From Desulfovibrio sp. (lineage in GTDB: Bacteria > Desulfobacterota > Desulfovibrionia > Desulfovibrionales > Desulfovibrionaceae), in the NCBI GenBank assembly GCA_022837365.1, contig JALHHV010000164.1, positions 1 through 6,049 of the forward strand: 6,049 bases of DNA, written 5' to 3'. Positions 5,501-6,049 of this stretch are shown here, piece after piece. Made by a program: the position numbers and the translations under genes. Each line of letters opens with the position of its first letter. The first letter of the stretch is position 1. The notes below the pieces were generated by a model. That model saw only the letters and a list, made by a program, of their open reading frames with translations. It was not told the origin of the DNA and searched no databases.

Positions 5501-5715
5501 GGAAATCCTTTGGTTGCGGTAGGGGGCGGGGAGTGGCAGCGGATGCGCCGGGCACGCCCCGGATGCGATCACCTGTCTACAGGCGGGGGCGGCGAAAGGG
5601 AAGCCCGGCGCGGGAACGAAACGGCCGGTGCGGCGACGCACCGGCCGGAGGGAACCATGGAACCGGGCTTGCGCACCGCACCGCCGAAAGGACGGCATGC
5701 GGCGGCCGCTCGCCG
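5501..5715. other. Intergenic region between glpX and the secreted-protein gene
   Basis: No coding potential that I trust is seen here. The stretch holds the glpX terminator (5614-5647) and a small inverted repeat CCTGT-CT-ACAGG (5572-5583) 72 bases upstream of the secreted protein's start, where a promoter or operator might be expected. I could not find a convincing -35/-10 pair for that gene. Confidence 0.5.
5614..5647 (-). terminator. Rho-independent terminator for glpX
   Basis: CGGCCGGTGCG (5622-5632) pairs with CGCACCGGCCG (5637-5647) around a four-base loop. In the direction of glpX the 11-bp stem is followed by TTTCGTTCCC. It lies about 70 bases after the glpX stop codon, a sensible terminator position. 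Confidence 0.7.
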
Positions 5716-6049
5716 CTAGTCGTACTTCACCGAACTGATCTTCATCAGGCGGTCCCAGTTGTGGTACGATTCGATGTAGCGGATGGTGCCGGTCTTGCCG
5801 CGAATGACCACCGAGTGGGTGATGGCCCCGGAACCGGTGTACTGCACCCCGCGCAGGAAGGTGCCGCCCGAGATGCCCGTGGCGGCGAAGAACACCTCGT
5901 CGCTGCGCACCAGCGTGTCCACGGTGTGGATTTCGCGCAGGTCAAGGCCAGCGTCGTGCAGGGCTTCCTTTTCGGGGTAGGACTGCGGGTCCAGGCGGGC
6001 CAGTATCTGGCCGCCCACGCCCTTGATGGCGCAGGCCGCCAGCACGCCC
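5716..6049 (-). CDS. glpX: Fructose-1,6-bisphosphatase class II (GlpX), C-terminal part, cut by window edge
   Basis: The last 110 residues of a class II fructose-1,6-bisphosphatase are visible; the N-terminal two thirds lie beyond the right edge. The enzyme hydrolyses fructose 1,6-bisphosphate to fructose 6-phosphate and phosphate in gluconeogenesis, is metal dependent and cytoplasmic. Diagnostic segments are GVLAACAIKGVGGQILARL (matching the family's PEGVLxAAAL(K/R)xxGG block), TVDTLVRSDEVFFAATGISG and GVQYTGSGAITHSVVIRGKT, followed by GTIRYIESYHN. The stop is at 5718-5716. The frame stays open to the last base, and the GTG at 6045-6043 encodes an internal Val, not a start. Its terminator is at 5614-5647. 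The adjacent secreted-protein gene points the same way but is 215 bases off and probably a separate unit. Confidence 0.95.
   Translation of the reverse strand, partial: GVLAACAIKGVGGQILARLDPQSYPEKEALHDAGLDLREIHTVDTLVRSDEVFFAATGISGGTFLRGVQYTGSGAITHSVVIRGKTGTIRYIESYHNWDRLMKISSVKYD

Noticed and set aside
4340..5698. Single 452-codon minus-strand protein covering the secreted-protein region
   Set aside because: Only its middle part (from ATG 5500 to about 5103) looks real. The leader before 5500 lacks a ribosome site, and the part beyond about 5103 is antisense of the DsrE-family gene and the hairpin.
1..6049. Mobile elements, CRISPR arrays, tRNA or rRNA genes, prophage remnants
   Set aside because: No transposase-like frames, spaced repeats, cloverleaf candidates or rRNA-like segments were recognised, and coding style is uniform throughout.

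Overview
This window is very GC-rich and densely coded, with strong AGGAGG-type Shine-Dalgarno sequences. It looks chromosomal, not mobile. The gene set is a CysH-like protein, a ferritin, a two-gene 2-oxoacid:ferredoxin oxidoreductase, a DsrE-family protein and a class II fructose-1,6-bisphosphatase. This suggests an anaerobic, sulfate-reducing deltaproteobacterium of the Desulfovibrio / Nitratidesulfovibrio type. From memory, Desulfovibrio vulgaris has a similar run (CysH-like gene, ferritin, then a gene pair annotated porA/porB). That recollection was not checked.

Layout, left to right. (1) 16-711 (+): a CysH-like ATP-pyrophosphatase-fold protein with APS-reductase-type cysteines but no catalytic C-terminal cysteine. 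(2) 730-777: a perfect 48-nt palindrome acting as a shared terminator between convergent genes. (3) 816-1000 (-): a tiny CxxC (zinc-ribbon-like) protein whose frame is broken by one missing base. (4) 1001-1220: a divergent control region with a candidate promoter on each strand and a 12-bp palindrome. (5) 1221-1733 (+): ferritin with a full ferroxidase centre. (6) 1850-3541 and 3610-4461 (+): alpha (gamma-alpha fused) and beta subunits of a 2-oxoacid:acceptor oxidoreductase. (7) 4550-4897 (+): a DsrE-family protein, probably the last gene of the rightward unit. (8) 4968-5007: a strong hairpin shared by convergent genes. (9) 5013-5500 (-): a secreted protein with a clear signal peptide, unrecognised, also broken by one missing base. 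(10) 5501-5715: an intergenic stretch with the glpX terminator. (11) 5716-6049 (-): the C-terminal part of GlpX, running off the right edge.

How the genes may work together. The oxidoreductase would oxidise a 2-oxoacid (pyruvate or a relative) to acyl-CoA and CO2 and reduce a low-potential acceptor. The DsrE protein directly behind it may share its transcript. Ferritin would store iron for an Fe-S-rich metabolism. These functional links are inference from proximity.

The points most worth a second look are the two one-base frameshifts in the two small leftward genes, the beta subunit's lack of the usual third cluster cysteine, and the hybrid CysH/CysD character of the first gene. I found no mobile element, CRISPR array, tRNA or rRNA, and no clear evidence of a novel defence-type system.
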